Source: Corynebacterium minutissimum
GTDB taxonomy: Bacteria; Actinomycetota; Actinomycetes; Mycobacteriales; Mycobacteriaceae
Reading direction: 5' to 3'
Length of the DNA: 64,000 nucleotides
Assembly (NCBI RefSeq): GCF_000988205.1
Contig: NZ_LAYQ01000001.1
Span: 62,001-126,000, forward strand
A program made the position numbers and the translations under genes. Positions 35,632-46,470 of this stretch are shown in pieces. The notes beneath the pieces are model-generated. The model saw nothing but the letters and a program-made list of their open reading frames with translations. It did not search any database and was not told the DNA's origin. Numbering within the stretch: the stretch's first letter is position 1; each line of letters opens with the position of its first letter.

Positions 35632-38600
35632 TCAGCGGCGTCGCCGACGCGGGCGAAAACCGCCTGGGCTTCCCGGTGCAGTCGATGGGCCACCAGACTC
35701 AGTGGAATCCTTCGGATCATCGAAGGACAGCTCCTCCATCGCCTCGACGGCGCGGCGCCCACCGCGACGTGCGGGACGGTAAGGTTCAGCGGAGCGCGCG
35801 GCTTCTCCAGATTGACCGTGCTGTCCTGCACGGCCGGAAGAGGCGGTGTGGGCAGAGCCAGTAATCCGCACGCCTTCGGGGTCAGTGCCGCGCCCAGTGC
35901 GCGCAGCTCACCGCCCAGCTTCGACTCGAAGATGGGCCGCCCGTTCGCTTTCTCAATGACCAGCTTGTTCAAGCGCCCGGCGGCCACCAGCTCGTTGAGG
36001 CCTGCAAGCACTGCGGCTAGTACCTCGGTGCGCTCGATTCCCTCGGGCAAAGCGTTGAAGAACGTGGTCAACGTCTTTCCGCCCCGGGTCAGGTGAGCCA
36101 CCGGCAGTCCATCCATGAGCACCACCAAGCACCCGCGGCGCGGGTGGGGCGGGCCGCGGATTCGCCGGCATCGGTAGTGGGCCAGGGCAGCGCCGCACCA
36201 TAGGGGTTGGCAGGGTCGGTCGCGGCCAGGACATAGGCCTGCGGCTCGCGGGTTCCGGAGGGCCAGCCCGTAACATCGGGGGAATCATCCACCCCGCGCA
36301 AGCGGTCAATGACCGCAGGCGTGGAGAACTGCGCGGCACCCAGTCCTTCAATGACATAGCCGCGCATCGCCTTGCCGGATTCCTCGAAACCGGAGAGCAC
36401 CTTATAAGCCAGGGCGAAACCTCCCAGGACGTCCTCGGCAACCACAGAGCCACGGGTAAGCACGCCGTAGCGGTCCAGCCAAGCCTCGCCGTGCGCGATG
36501 GAACGCGACGTTGCATCCGTCGCGGCGGGCACGGCCAACGACCACCGCCCCACCACGTCGGGCGCGGTCGGTGCGCTGGAGACGTTATGTGCTTGCGCAA
36601 AGGACGTGCGCCCCATGCGCAGGCGCGAGCGCGATGGCCGACGCCGCGCGCGATGCGCCGTACGCCCGGCGCGCCCACCTGCTGCCAGGTGGGCCCGGAT
36701 AGGAGCGAAGGAATCGGGACTGACCAGACCTGCCTCCACCAGTCCCCAGAGGGCCTCGCGAACCTCCTCAGCGGTGCCGCTGAGCTGCGGTTGAATATCG
36801 GAGATGAGGTAACTGCCGCCGCCCTGTAAAGCCTCCAGCAGTTGGGTTTGCAGCATGGAAACACCAGCCTCCTCGGCGGAGACCTGCAGGGCGAGCTGCG
36901 CGGCATAGTCCGCCGGCAACAGCATGATCCAGGGGTCATTGGAGCCAGCCTTGCCCGCGCCGAGGATGAGGACCTCGCCGCTGGCGGTGAGCTCATCGAG
37001 CATCGTCGGCGAATAGTCCCCCACTCGCGCAGGCAGGATGAGGCTCTCCCAGGCCGAGGCCGGCAGGCGCACGCCGGCCAGCTGCTCGATGACGGCGAAG
37101 ACGCCGTCCACCCCACGCAGCACCGGGCGCCGGCCCACCGCGGCTACCTGCAGCCAATCCGGCAGGAAGCGCCCGAAGGCCGCGGGAGAAACAGGCTGCG
37201 TGGCAGCTCGGGCAGCCGCCAGCGAGCGCGAGCGGATGACCTTGAGCACCTCCGCCGCGCAGTACTCCTGTTCCTCCACGCCTTGCCGGTAGTGCCCCGC
37301 CAGGATGGAGTCCAGACCGTTGAGCGTCGAGTGCGCCACCGCGGCTGACAGGCCAAAGGCCTCCTGTACATCGCGCGCCACAAACGGCCCGCGCGTGCGC
37401 GCCCAACGGCTGACCAGCTGATCCACGGCATCGGTAATCGTGGCCTGCTGGGCGGGGATACCGGGTGGGACGGGGATGCCCAGGCCGTCGCGAAGCAGCG
37501 GCGCATCAAGCGCTTGGGCAATATGTTCGCGGCCGTTGATGCGCACCCGCATGATGCGCGCGCCCAGCGCATCGAGTGCGCGCAGAGGCACCGTGGCGTG
37601 CGCACCAAACTCCTCGACCGGGATGGGGCCCAGCACGCGCAGGAGGTCCGCGACCTCCTCGGTGGTGCGCGCCTGGCGTTCCAGGGTGGTGCGCTGTAGC
37701 TGGGCATGGACCTCGGCGATGATGGAGCCGTCGAGAAGCTCGCGCAGCTCCACCGTGCCCAACAGCTTCGCCAACAGCGCCGGGTCTAGCGCCAGGGCCG
37801 CCGCGCGCTTTTCCGCCAGGGGTGAATCCCCCTCGTACATGAACGCGCCGGTGTAGTTGAACAGCAGCGAAGACGCAAAGGGCGAAGGCTGCTCCGTGGT
37901 GACCTCCGCGATGCGAATGCGGCGGTGCGCCAGCTCCCGCATGACCTCCGTGAGCGCCGGCAGGTCATAGACATCCTGCACGCACTCGCGCACGGTCTCC
38001 AGGATGATGGGGAAAGAGGGGTAGTTGCGGGCGACGTCGAGAAGCTGCTCCGCGCGCTGGCGCTGCTGCCACAAGGGCGCGCGCTTGCCCGGGTTACGCC
38101 GCGGCAGAAGCAGCGCTCGCGCCGCGCACTCCCGGAAACGAGAAGCAAAGAGCGCGGAGTTTCCCACCTGCTCGGTGACGATGTCGGCGATCTCATCGGC
38201 GTCGAAAAGAAAGAGCGCGGCATCCGGGTCCTGCTCCCCCTGCGTCAGGCGCAGCACGATGCCGTCATCGCCTGCCACGGCCTGCGCATCCATCCCGGTG
38301 CGCTCCGCCACGCGCTGCCCCACCGCCAGCGCCCACGCCGCATTCACCGGCCGGCCAAACGGGGTGTGCAACAGCACGCGCCAATCCCCCAACTCGTCCG
38401 TGAAGCGCTCCAGCAGCAACGTCTTCTCATCCGGGATGATCCCGGTGGCCTCGTTCTGTTCCTGCAGGTAGGCGGCGATGTTGCGCCGCGCGTTCTCATC
38501 CGCACCGCGCACCACCGACGGATCCGCGAGCGCCTCCCGCCGGAATGCACCCAACGCCTTGCCCAGCTCATAGGGACGCCCAGCTTGGTCACCGTTCCAG

Positions 38601-40582
38601 AAAGGCAAACGCCCGATGTGCCCCGGCGCGGGTGTCACCAACACCTGGTCGCGCGTGATCTCCTCCACACGCCAGCTCGTCGCACCGAGGGTGAAGATAT
38701 CCCCCACCCGGGTTTCATAGACCATTTCCTCATCGAGCTCACCCACGCGGCGCGGCGCGGAACCAGCCTCACCAGTACCCACCAGGAAGACGCCGAACAT
38801 GCCGCGGTCCGGGATGGTGCCGCCGTTGGTCACCGCCACGCGTTGCGCGCCGGGGCGCGGGGTGAGCACGCCCGTCACGCGGTCATAGACCACCCGGGGT
38901 TTGAGCTCCGCAAAATCCGTCGACGGGTACACACCACTGACCAAGTCCAGAACGGAGTCGAAGACCTCGCGTGCTAGGTCCTTATAGGGCCAGGCACGGC
39001 GCACGGTGTCATACCAGCTGTCGGCCTCGAGGCCCTCGCTCGTGCTCGCGCTTGCCGACGCCACCACCGCCGCCACCGTCTGCTGTGCCAAGACATCCAA
39101 CGGGTTGCGCGGGGCGTGCATCTCCTCAATGAGGCCCTCCTCCATGCGGGCGACGGTGAGTGCTGATTGCACGAGGTCCGCGCGGTGCTTGGGATAGAAG
39201 GAGCCATGGGAGACCGCGCCGACGGAGTGCCCGGCGCGGCCCACGCGCTGCAGGCCGGAGGCCACCGAGGGTGGGGATTCCACCTGCACCACCAGCTCCA
39301 CCGCGCCCATGTCAATGCCCAGCTCCAGGGAGCTCGTGGCCACAACGGCTTTGAGCGTGCCTTCCTTGAGCATCGTCTCCGTCAGCGCGCGCTCGTCCTT
39401 GGACACCGAACCGTGGTGCGCGCGGGCAATAACGGCAGGTGCCTTCCCGGCGACGTCGACCTGTTTCATCAGCTGGGCCGGGTCGCGCCGGGTCGCTGGG
39501 CTCAAGGATTCCGGATCGTGCTCCTGGGCATAAAGCTCGTTGAGCCGGCTAGTAAGCCGCTCGGCGGTGCGACGCGAGTTGACGAAGACAAGGGTGGAGC
39601 GCTGCTCCATAATTTCGGCGTACAGCTCTTCTTCGATGAAGGGCCAGATGGACTTTGCCGTGGGCAGGGCGGAGTCTCCTACCCCGCCGTGTGTGTCCGT
39701 TTCCCCACGCTGCGCCTGCACGCGCAGGGCGTCTTGGGGGCCTTGGGTGATGCCCAGGGGGTCGTCGACAGTCGCCTCCCCGATGGGGGATCCCTGCTCC
39801 GGGGTGGGCAGGTCCGACATGTCCTCGACCGGCACGTGGACGTCGAGCTGCCAGCGCTTCTTGGCGGGTGGTGCGATGATATCGACGGGACGGTCGCCGC
39901 CCAAGAAGTTGGCAACAGTACTCAGCGGCCGCACCGTCGCCGACAGCCCGATGCGCTGGAACTCCCCGGCGATGAGCCCGAGGCGCTCCAAAGTCAGCGC
40001 CAGGTGCACGCCGCGCTTGGTGCCGGCCAGGGCATGGATCTCATCGATGATGATGGTATCCACGGTCTTCAGAATCCCCGCAGCTTTGGAAGTGAGCATG
40101 AGGTAGGCCGATTCCGGCGTGGTGATAAGGATGTCCGGCGGCTTGCGCACCTGGCGGGCGCGCTCTGCCTGCGGGGTATCCCCCGAGCGCACGCCGACGG
40201 TAATATCCGGCACCTCCAGGCCCAGCCGCTCGGCGGTGCGGGCGATGCCGTTGAGCGGGGCGCGCAGATTATTCTCAACGTCCACGCCCAGAGCCTTTAG
40301 TGGTGAGATATACAGCACTCTCACGCCATCATGAGCTCCCTCGCGGGAGGGCTCAGTACTCAGCGGCAGGGCGGTCTGGCCTTCGCGCTCCACCAAAGAA
40401 TTCAGGGCCCACAAAAATGCCGCGATCGTCTTACCGGAGCCGGTCGGCGCCACAACCAGCGCATTCGCACCACCGGAAATCGCCTCCCATGCCTGCTCTT
40501 GGACGGGGGTGGGGGCGGCGAAAACGTCCTGGAACCACCCGGCCACCTGTGGGCGGAACTTCGCCAGAACGTTTTTAGACAT
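35632..40582 (-). pseudogene. lhr: Lhr-type large ATP-dependent helicase, two C-terminal frameshifts
   Basis: The main frame (40582 to 36089) encodes 1,497 residues of an Lhr superfamily-2 helicase: Walker A APTGSGKTIAAF, DEIH box (IIIDEIHALAGTKRG), motif III LSATVRP, motif VI QRVGRAGHSVG, then the winged-helix and large Lhr C-terminal region. Near 36128 the protein continues in a second frame (LVVLMDGLPVAHLTRGGKTL onward), and near 35780 in a third (GGRRAVEAMEELSFDDPKD) to a stop at 35632. Each switch equals one missing base. The rebuilt length, about 1,650 residues, suits the family. Lhr is a 3'-5' helicase of DNA repair, inducible by damage in mycobacteria. It diverges from cysQ by 34 bases. 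Confidence 0.88.
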
Positions 40583-40616
40583 GCCCTACTGTATCGCGCG
40601 CGCTAATCTGGTCACT

Positions 40617-41375
40617 ATGACCGTTGAGATTTCTGATTCCCGTCTAACCAACTCCCTCGCCGATGGCTGCGGCGAAATACTCAAAGGCGTGCGCAACGGT
40701 GGCTTGCTGCGCGGCTTGGCGCTGGGTGATGCCGGCGATGAGGCCGCTCAGGAGTGGATCTCCCGCGTCCTTGAGCAGCACCGCCCCAAGGACGGCGTCC
40801 TGTCGGAAGAGGCTGCCGATGACTTGAGCCGTTTGAAGAAGGACCGCGTGTGGATCATTGACCCGCTCGACGGCACGAAGGAGTTCGCTACCGGCCGCCA
40901 GGACTGGGCCGTCCACATCGCGCTGGTAGAAAACGGCACCCCCATCCACGCGGCCGTCGGCATGCCGGACATGGGCGTGACCTTTAAGTCCTCCGACGTG
41001 CGCGCGGTAACCGGCCCGTTGTCAAAGAAGTTCGTGGTTTCTCGTAACCGCCCGCCGAAGGTAGCGGATTACGTCGCGGAGAAGATGGGCTTTGAGACCG
41101 TCGGCGTAGGCTCCGCGGGTGCGAAGGCCATCCACGTGTTGTTGGGTGACTATGACGGATACATCCATGCCGGCGGCCAGTACGAGTGGGACCAGGCCGC
41201 CCCGGTGGGCGTGGCTCTGGCGGCGGGCCTGCACTGCTCGCGCCTGGATGGCTCCCCCATCAAGTTCAATAACGAGGACACCTTCATCCCGGATCTTCTG
41301 ATCTGCCGCCCGGAACTGGCAGAGGAGATTCTGGAGCACGCCGCCGCCTACGCGGAGGCCAACGGCGGGTACTAA
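40617..41375 (+). CDS. cysQ: 3'(2'),5'-bisphosphate nucleotidase / inositol monophosphatase family (CysQ)
   Basis: The 252-residue enzyme has the metal-binding motifs of the family: LSEEAADD, then [10 protein letters not shown] (Asp-Pro-x-Asp-Gly-Thr) and the C-terminal [12 protein letters not shown]. CysQ removes the 3'-phosphate from PAP, keeping sulfate assimilation going. The ATG at 40617 is chosen since the longer upstream frame runs antisense into lhr. Position before thyA is as in C. glutamicum (from memory). Other family activities (inositol or histidinol phosphate) cannot be excluded. Confidence 0.88.
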   Translation: MTVEISDSRLTNSLADGCGEILKGVRNGGLLRGLALGDAGDEAAQEWISRVLEQHRPKDGVLSEEAADDLSRLKKDRVWIIDPLDGTKEFATGRQDWAVHIALVENGTPIHAAVGMPDMGVTFKSSDVRAVTGPLSKKFVVSRNRPPKVADYVAEKMGFETVGVGSAGAKAIHVLLGDYDGYIHAGGQYEWDQAAPVGVALAAGLHCSRLDGSPIKFNNEDTFIPDLLICRPELAEEILEHAAAYAEANGGY

Positions 41376-41410
41376 CCCCACGCACGTGGCACGGACGCAA
41401 GGGCGCTATC

Positions 41411-42217
41411 ATGGTGACCATGATTGAGACTCCGTACGAGGACCTCCTGCGCCGCGTCCTCGAAGAAGGCGCGCCCAAGGGCGACCGCACTGGCACCGGC
41501 ACCCTCTCCCTGTTCGGTGCCCAACTTCGCTATAACCTGGCGGAGTCTTTTCCCCTGCTGACCACCAAGAAGGTCTATTTCCACGGCGTGATTGGTGAGT
41601 TGCTGTGGTTCCTGCGTGGCGAGTCCAACGTGACGTGGCTGCAGAAGAACAAGGTCCGTATCTGGAACGAGTGGGCCGATGAGGACGGTGAGCTGGGCCC
41701 CGTCTACGGCGTGCAATGGCGCTCGTGGCCCACACCGGATGGCCAGCACATCGACCAGATTCAGGTCGCGCTGGACACGCTCAAGAACAACCCGGATTCC
41801 CGCCGCAACTTGGTCTCCGCGTGGAACGTCTCTGAGTTGGACAAGATGGCGCTCATGCCCTGCCACTTGCTTTTCCAGCTTTATGTCGCCGACGGCAAGT
41901 TGTCCATGCAGGTTTACCAGCGCTCGGCGGACATGTTCCTCGGCGTTCCCTTCAACTTAGCCTCTTACGCCGCGCTGACCCACATGTTTGCGCAGCAAGC
42001 AGGTTTAGAGGTAGGCGAGCTCATCTGGACGGGTGGGGATTGCCACATCTACAACGACCACATAGAGCAGGTCAAGGAACAGCTCTCCCGCGAGCCCCGC
42101 GAGTACCCGCAGCTCAAGCTCCACAAGGCGCCGGACATGTTCTCCTATGACTTCGAGGATTTTGAGGTCATCGGCTACGACCCCCACCCCACCATCAAGG
42201 CGCAGGTGTCCGTTTAA
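41411..42217 (+). CDS. thyA: Thymidylate synthase
   Basis: The 268-residue ThyA makes dTMP from dUMP with methylene-THF. Seen are [12 protein letters not shown], the catalytic cysteine in [11 protein letters not shown], the [13 protein letters not shown] dUMP-binding segment and HIYNDHIEQ. Two in-frame ATGs (41411 and 41420) are possible; both follow GCAAGGGCG. Its last base overlaps the folA start (TAATG), coupling synthesis to the enzyme that recycles its dihydrofolate product. Confidence 0.97.
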   Translation: MVTMIETPYEDLLRRVLEEGAPKGDRTGTGTLSLFGAQLRYNLAESFPLLTTKKVYFHGVIGELLWFLRGESNVTWLQKNKVRIWNEWADEDGELGPVYGVQWRSWPTPDGQHIDQIQVALDTLKNNPDSRRNLVSAWNVSELDKMALMPCHLLFQLYVADGKLSMQVYQRSADMFLGVPFNLASYAALTHMFAQQAGLEVGELIWTGGDCHIYNDHIEQVKEQLSREPREYPQLKLHKAPDMFSYDFEDFEVIGYDPHPTIKAQVSV

Positions 42218-42762
42218 TGCTGGGCGCAATCTGGGCTCAGTCCCTCGACGGGGTCATTGGTGACGGCGTGGTCATGCCTTGGCACGTGCCGGAAGACCTG
42301 AAGCACTTCAAGGAAGTGACCATGGGTGCGCCTGTCATCATGGGCCGCAAGACATGGGAGTCCCTCAACCCCAAGTTCCGCCCGTTGCCAGGCCGGGAGA
42401 ACATTGTTCTCTCTCGCCGCGAGCCCGGCGAATGGTCTGCGGGTGCCACCGTGGTGGACAACCTCGACGCCGCACTTCACGCCACGCTTGACGACGCCTG
42501 GATCATCGGCGGCGGCCAGCTCTATAGCTCCGCCCTCGACCGCGTGGATACAATCGAGCTCACCCTCATGGGTGTACAAGTCGGCGATGCCTACGGCGCA
42601 GATGCCGTCCTGGCCCCGAGCGTTCCGGAGGAATTCAGCCTATCTGCCGATAGTGACTGGCTGACCTCCGAATCAGGCCACCTCACCATTCCCGGCCAGC
42701 CGCCCAGCGAGCTGCCGATGAAATACCGTTTCCTCACCTACGACAGAAAGGCTGCTGCTTAA
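42217..42762 (+). CDS. folA: Dihydrofolate reductase
   Basis: The 181-residue DHFR regenerates THF from the DHF made by ThyA. It shows IWAQSLDGVIGDG, the catalytic-region MPWHVPEDLKHF (with Asp), MGRKTWESL and IIGGGQLY near the NADPH site. It overlaps thyA and the next gene by one base each (TAATG), so three genes form one tightly coupled transcript. Confidence 0.96.
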   Translation: MLGAIWAQSLDGVIGDGVVMPWHVPEDLKHFKEVTMGAPVIMGRKTWESLNPKFRPLPGRENIVLSRREPGEWSAGATVVDNLDAALHATLDDAWIIGGGQLYSSALDRVDTIELTLMGVQVGDAYGADAVLAPSVPEEFSLSADSDWLTSESGHLTIPGQPPSELPMKYRFLTYDRKAAA

Positions 42763-43055
42763 TGAGCACCAACGTTGCCACTCCCGAAACCACTGAGCAC
42801 GTCACCATCTTCTTCGCCGATTGGTGCCCGTTCTGTGCCAAGCTGATCAAAAACCTGGACCGCACCGAAACCCCATACGAGCTCGTCAACGTCGAAGCGG
42901 ATTCCCCCGACACCGCCGACATCAACGCCTGGATCGAGTCCGTCAACGACGGCAACCGCATCGTGCCCACCGTCCTCTACTCCGACGGCACCCACGCCAC
43001 CAACCCTTCCGCCAGCGAGGTCCGCGCCAAGTACGCGGAGCTGGCCGGCGAATAA
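42762..43055 (+). CDS. Glutaredoxin-fold redox protein (mycoredoxin-like)
   Basis: This 97-residue thioredoxin-fold protein has an ADWCPFCAKL active site (CPFC) and the cis-proline region RIVPTVLY. Mycoredoxins reduce mycothiol-mixed disulfides in actinobacteria, and this is the probable role, though an NrdH-type function cannot be ruled out. It is translationally coupled to folA. The C-terminus ends AELAGE. Confidence 0.88.
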   Translation: MSTNVATPETTEHVTIFFADWCPFCAKLIKNLDRTETPYELVNVEADSPDTADINAWIESVNDGNRIVPTVLYSDGTHATNPSASEVRAKYAELAGE

Positions 43056-43127
43056 ACGAAAGGCGACGCATTTAACGCCGCCCCACGCGGGGCTGCTAGT
43101 CTTACCTAGGTGCGCAACGCACCCCCC

Positions 43128-43200
43128 GCCCCAGTAGCTCAGGGGATAGAGCACGGCTCTCCTAAAGCCGGTGTCGGAAGTTCGAATCTTCTCTGGGGCA
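43128..43200 (+). tRNA. tRNA-Arg (anticodon CCT)
   Basis: 73 bases fold as a cloverleaf: acceptor GCCCCAG paired with CTGGGGC, discriminator A, anticodon stem CGGCT/AGCCG with loop CTCCTAA (anticodon CCT at 43161-43163), and T arm around TTCGAAT. CCA is not encoded. It is followed by a strong terminator and then foreign-looking DNA. Confidence 0.96.
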
Positions 43201-43210
43201 CGCTGTGAAG

Positions 43211-43243
43211 TCTCGAGACATCGTTCCGGTCGGTGTCTCGAGA
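43211..43243 (+). terminator. Terminator of tRNA-Arg
   Basis: A perfect 10-bp stem (TCTCGAGACA and its complement) with a 13-base loop, followed by six T residues. Confidence 0.9.
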
Positions 43244-43283
43244 TTTTTTAGTTGCCCCGACTGGGGTTGAGTTCGTTGTCTTT

Positions 43284-43517
43284 CTAGTTGTAGTAGATCT
43301 TTTCTTCGGTGAGTGTGTAGGCGGCGATTTGTGCCCCAGTGATGGCTATTTTGACGTCGACGTGGTTGTCGATGCAGACCATGGTGATTGGTTCCCCGCC
43401 CCATCTGCGTCCGATGTAGAGGCGGCGTAGTTTGCCTCCCCATCGCAGGGTTGTCTTGCCGTTGGTGCCGATTTTGTCGGTACTTAGTCGGTAGTCGTGG
43501 TCTGGTTTGATGTCTAC
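43284..43517 (-). pseudogene. C-terminal remnant of an IS481-type transposase
   Basis: A minus-strand frame encodes about 77 residues with the pattern of the C-terminal domain of IS481-family integrases: HDYRLSTDKIG, then LRWGGKLRRLYIGRRW, ITMVCIDNHVDV and ITGAQIAAYTL before the stop at 43284. The frame is closed upstream by a stop at 43518-43520, and no catalytic DDE part exists. It is therefore a dead fragment, 40 bases beyond the tRNA terminator, and marks a past insertion. Confidence 0.75.
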
Positions 43518-43526
43518 TTATCTGCA

Positions 43527-43547
43527 TTCACCCCCATTAAGGGTGAA
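43527..43547. repeat. Inverted repeat at the left of the iron cassette
   Basis: TTCACCC-N7-GGGTGAA is a perfect 7-bp inverted repeat just beyond the transposase remnant. It may be a regulatory hairpin or part of a lost mobile-element end. Confidence 0.4.
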
Positions 43548-43584
43548 TCTTCAGATCAAAACTTGAAATGTTTTATAAACAGTA

Positions 43585-43612
43585 TTACCTAACTTAGGTA
43601 AGCCTTACCTTT
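43585..43612 (+). promoter_or_regulatory. Double DtxR-type iron box
   Basis: TTACCTAA-C-TTAGGTAA (43585-43601) is a perfect palindrome, and TTAGGTAAGCCTTACCTTT (43594-43612) closely matches the DtxR 19-bp consensus. They share the middle half-site TTAGGTAA. They lie 28 bases before the ECF S-component start and over the likely -10 region (a TTGAAA at 43563 may be the -35). Iron-loaded DtxR would thus shut the operon. Confidence 0.85.
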
Positions 43613-43639
43613 CCTGCTGTTCATAAATCGAGGTTTACT

Positions 43640-44275
43640 ATGACCCAACAGTCCTCTACGCCCGCACGGAGTGCAAGCTCATCCAGTGGGTCGACGGCAC
43701 GTTTAAACACCAGAGATCTCATCAACGCTGGCATCTTTGCTGCACTTTACTTTGTAATCACCTTTATAAGCGGAATGATTGGATTCGCAGGACCACAATT
43801 CATGTTTATTGGATGGTTCATCGCGGCAATCGCAAACGGAATCGTGCTAGCGCTTTATGCCGCCCGCACGCCCAAAATGGGTGCTTTCACCCTCGTCGGT
43901 GGTATTAACGGACTAGCATTCATGCTCACCGGACACTACTTCTGGACCCTGCTGGGAAGCATAATTCTAGGGTTTATCGCGGATTTGATTATTACAAAAA
44001 GCCACCTCAGTATTGCCAAATCCTTCCCTATTGCCTACAGCGTCTTCTGTGTCTGGATTTCTATGCCTTTTATCCCGCTAATTCTGGATACGGACTCCTA
44101 CTACGTCGATATCGCAGACCAAATGGGTCAAGAATATGCCGATGCCATGTCGGATATCTTCCAGCCATGGACCATTGGAGTACTGGCCATTTGTGCGCTC
44201 ATCGTCGGCTTTATCGGAGGAAAGGTCGGAGTTCGCGTCAGCCGCAAACACTTTGAAAGCGCTGGTCTCCTGTGA
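43640..44275 (+). CDS. ECF transporter substrate-binding membrane subunit (MptD-family S component)
   Basis: The 211-residue membrane protein has a Ser/Thr-rich cytoplasmic N-terminus (about 1-24) and six membrane helices, starting with RDLINAGIFAALYFVITFISG in part and the conserved GHYFWTLLGSIILGFIADLI region. This is the MptD-type S component. It would capture the substrate and dock on the T subunit encoded next, with which it overlaps by four bases (GTGA). The DtxR box upstream points to iron or siderophore as substrate. Codon choice is visibly less GC-rich than in flanking housekeeping genes. Confidence 0.85.
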   Translation: MTQQSSTPARSASSSSGSTARLNTRDLINAGIFAALYFVITFISGMIGFAGPQFMFIGWFIAAIANGIVLALYAARTPKMGAFTLVGGINGLAFMLTGHYFWTLLGSIILGFIADLIITKSHLSIAKSFPIAYSVFCVWISMPFIPLILDTDSYYVDIADQMGQEYADAMSDIFQPWTIGVLAICALIVGFIGGKVGVRVSRKHFESAGLL

Positions 44276-44997
44276 GCCTGCAAAAACAGGGCGTGCTTCA
44301 TCGATCTTCGATCGATCCACGGACCGTGCTGCTTTCTGTTCTAGTAATCAATGCGGTAGCTCTCAGCCACGGCCACCTACCGACACTGCTGATTTCTATC
44401 GCTTTCAGCTCCATCGCACTAGCTACAGTAAAGCCACACTATGGTCTTATTTGCCTGTTCGCTTTTGCATTATCCTATCTAGGGTACTGGGGCCTATTAC
44501 AGCTTCCTGGCTCCACATTTTTCGCTTTTTCAGCGGCAATTTTTTCGTGGCTAAGCCGTTTTGTCATCAGCATGTCCATCGGCACATTCGGCTTGCTCAC
44601 TCTCACACCATCCACGTTGACCTCAGCACTGCGGGACCTGCGTTTACCAGGCTGGGCCACCATTCCACCGGCGGTATTCCTGCGCGTTTTGCCGATCATC
44701 GTGGCAGAAGCCAAAGCCATCCGCGATGCCATGGTCCTTCGGGGTCTCCAGCCTGGAGTAAAAAGCTGGATCACACAGCCCACACAATCGTCCGCGATGT
44801 TGATCATCCCCTTATTAGGTGCCGTCGTCCGCGCTGGTGATGAGCTCGCTGCCTCTGCTCTTGTCCGGGGATTGGGAGGACCCGCACGCCCAACCACCAC
44901 CGCCGATCTTTCCTTCAAGCTTGTCGATGCAACTGCACTAGCTGGGTTGGGCCTCGTTGTTGCCTCTGTCTGGCTTCCCACGGAGGTCCACTTATGA
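44272..44997 (+). CDS. ECF transporter transmembrane subunit (EcfT/CbiQ type)
   Basis: The 241-residue protein starts with GTG at 44272. About five membrane helices occupy residues 15-130; the cytoplasmic coupling helices carry LRDLRLPGWATIPPAVFLRVLP and EAKAIRDAMVLRGL, whose A-R-G type motifs contact the ATPases. It overlaps the next gene by four bases (ATGA). It transmits ATPase movements to the S subunit. Confidence 0.9.
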   Translation: MSLQKQGVLHRSSIDPRTVLLSVLVINAVALSHGHLPTLLISIAFSSIALATVKPHYGLICLFAFALSYLGYWGLLQLPGSTFFAFSAAIFSWLSRFVISMSIGTFGLLTLTPSTLTSALRDLRLPGWATIPPAVFLRVLPIIVAEAKAIRDAMVLRGLQPGVKSWITQPTQSSAMLIIPLLGAVVRAGDELAASALVRGLGGPARPTTTADLSFKLVDATALAGLGLVVASVWLPTEVHL

Positions 44998-46463
44998 ACG
45001 AACGCAGTATCGCAACCAGTGTAGACGCCCACAACGTTTCTTTTACATATCCATTGGGAGCTCGGCCAGGTATTCAAGGTGTATCTGATGTGTCTTTTTC
45101 TGTCTCTCCAGGACAGTGTCTACTGATTACCGGTGATTCCGGATCGGGAAAGTCCACGGTACTCAAGTTGATCAACGGACTCATCCCCCATTTCAATCCA
45201 GGAGAGCTACTAGGCACCATCACTATTATAAAGGATGACCAGGCTTTTACCCCTGCGGAAGAACCGCTGTCCCGAGCCATCGAGTTCAGCGCCTCAGTAT
45301 TCCAGAATCCAAGGACACAATTTTTCACTGAAAGCGTCAATGCAGAATTGGCCTTCGGGCTAGAAAACCTTGGTGTAGATCCCAAAGAAATTGAGTCAAG
45401 GATTCAATCAGCGGTCGAGCTACTAGGCATTAACGATCTTCGGGGCCGGCGATTCAAAGAATTATCCGGTGGGCAGTTACAAACCGTGGCATGCGCATGC
45501 GCGCTTGTGTCCCCGGGCAGTCTCGTGCTTCTCGATGAACCCACGTCCAATCTCTCTATGGAAAGCATCGATATTCTTGCACGCGTGCTACACCGCTTGA
45601 AGGAATTAGGCACAACGATCATTATCGCTGATCACCGTCTCTTTTTCTTAAAAGATATCGCTGACCAAGTTATTTACTTGACTCAGGGAAAAATAACGCG
45701 GAGTTTCCGCGCTCAGGAGTTTTATGCCTTAGACGAACCCGAACGCAAACAATTGGGGCTACGCAGCTTACACCATGTTCCCCTGCCCGCGAGCGTGCCG
45801 GTACCACCCACGCTCGAAAACGCCGATCCCCAGCGGAGCGGACTCGAGCTAAGCAACATCTGTTTTTCTTATGGCGCACATGAGGTATTAAACATTGACC
45901 ACGCATTTTTCCCCAGCGGCGAAGTCACCGCCTTAATCGGGCCCAACGGCGCTGGAAAAACCACCCTCGCCAGGATCATTTGTGGTCTTGCTTCTCCCAA
46001 ACGCGGCGGTAGTCTCCGTTTGAACAGCAAACGAGTAGGAGCGGCTGCCCGCAGACGTGCCGCGTACATGGTGATGCAAGATGTTGGCCGCCAATTATTC
46101 GCAGCCACCACCGAAGAAGAAGTCACGCTCGGACTGGCAAAGAAGAAGCGGGACCACATCGATGTCAATGAGATTCTCCATCGCCTCGATCTGGCAGGAA
46201 TGGCCCAACGGCATCCGCAGTCTCTGTCCGGTGGGCAACGGCAACGCTTAGCCATAGCTTCAGCCCAAGCCGAGCAAGCAGCGATCTACATCTTCGATGA
46301 ACCTACCTCTGGCGTGGGCTGGCGCCAACTGCAATCCATCTCTGCGCTACTTCGATCTCTTGCAGCAAGCGGAGCAGTGGTCATCGTCATCACCCATGAC
46401 CACGAATTCATCCAAGAATCAGTCACCAGAATCATCGATATGACTGACATCAACAAGAATTGA
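44994..46463 (+). CDS. ECF transporter double ATP-binding subunit
   Basis: The 489-residue protein is a fusion of two ABC ATPase domains. Domain one (about 10-245) has GDSGSGKSTVLKLING and LSGGQLQTVACACAL; domain two (about 280-485) has IGPNGAGKTTLARII, LSGGQRQRLAIASAQ and IYIFDEPTSG. In many ECF systems these are two separate A subunits. Both sites keep Walker A and B residues. Seven bases separate it from the first ABC half-transporter gene, so the system is one operon. Confidence 0.93.
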   Translation: MNERSIATSVDAHNVSFTYPLGARPGIQGVSDVSFSVSPGQCLLITGDSGSGKSTVLKLINGLIPHFNPGELLGTITIIKDDQAFTPAEEPLSRAIEFSASVFQNPRTQFFTESVNAELAFGLENLGVDPKEIESRIQSAVELLGINDLRGRRFKELSGGQLQTVACACALVSPGSLVLLDEPTSNLSMESIDILARVLHRLKELGTTIIIADHRLFFLKDIADQVIYLTQGKITRSFRAQEFYALDEPERKQLGLRSLHHVPLPASVPVPPTLENADPQRSGLELSNICFSYGAHEVLNIDHAFFPSGEVTALIGPNGAGKTTLARIICGLASPKRGGSLRLNSKRVGAAARRRAAYMVMQDVGRQLFAATTEEEVTLGLAKKKRDHIDVNEILHRLDLAGMAQRHPQSLSGGQRQRLAIASAQAEQAAIYIFDEPTSGVGWRQLQSISALLRSLAASGAVVIVITHDHEFIQESVTRIIDMTDINKN

Positions 46464-46470
46464 GAAAGAA

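Noticed and set aside
39167..40300. 377-codon plus-strand frame
   Set aside because: Antisense to lhr helicase motifs; no recognisable domain and no ribosome site.
43162..43527. 121-codon minus-strand frame running into tRNA-Arg
   Set aside because: It overlaps the tRNA and has low-complexity Arg/Gln/His composition; a different frame in 43284-43517 matches the IS481 transposase tail.
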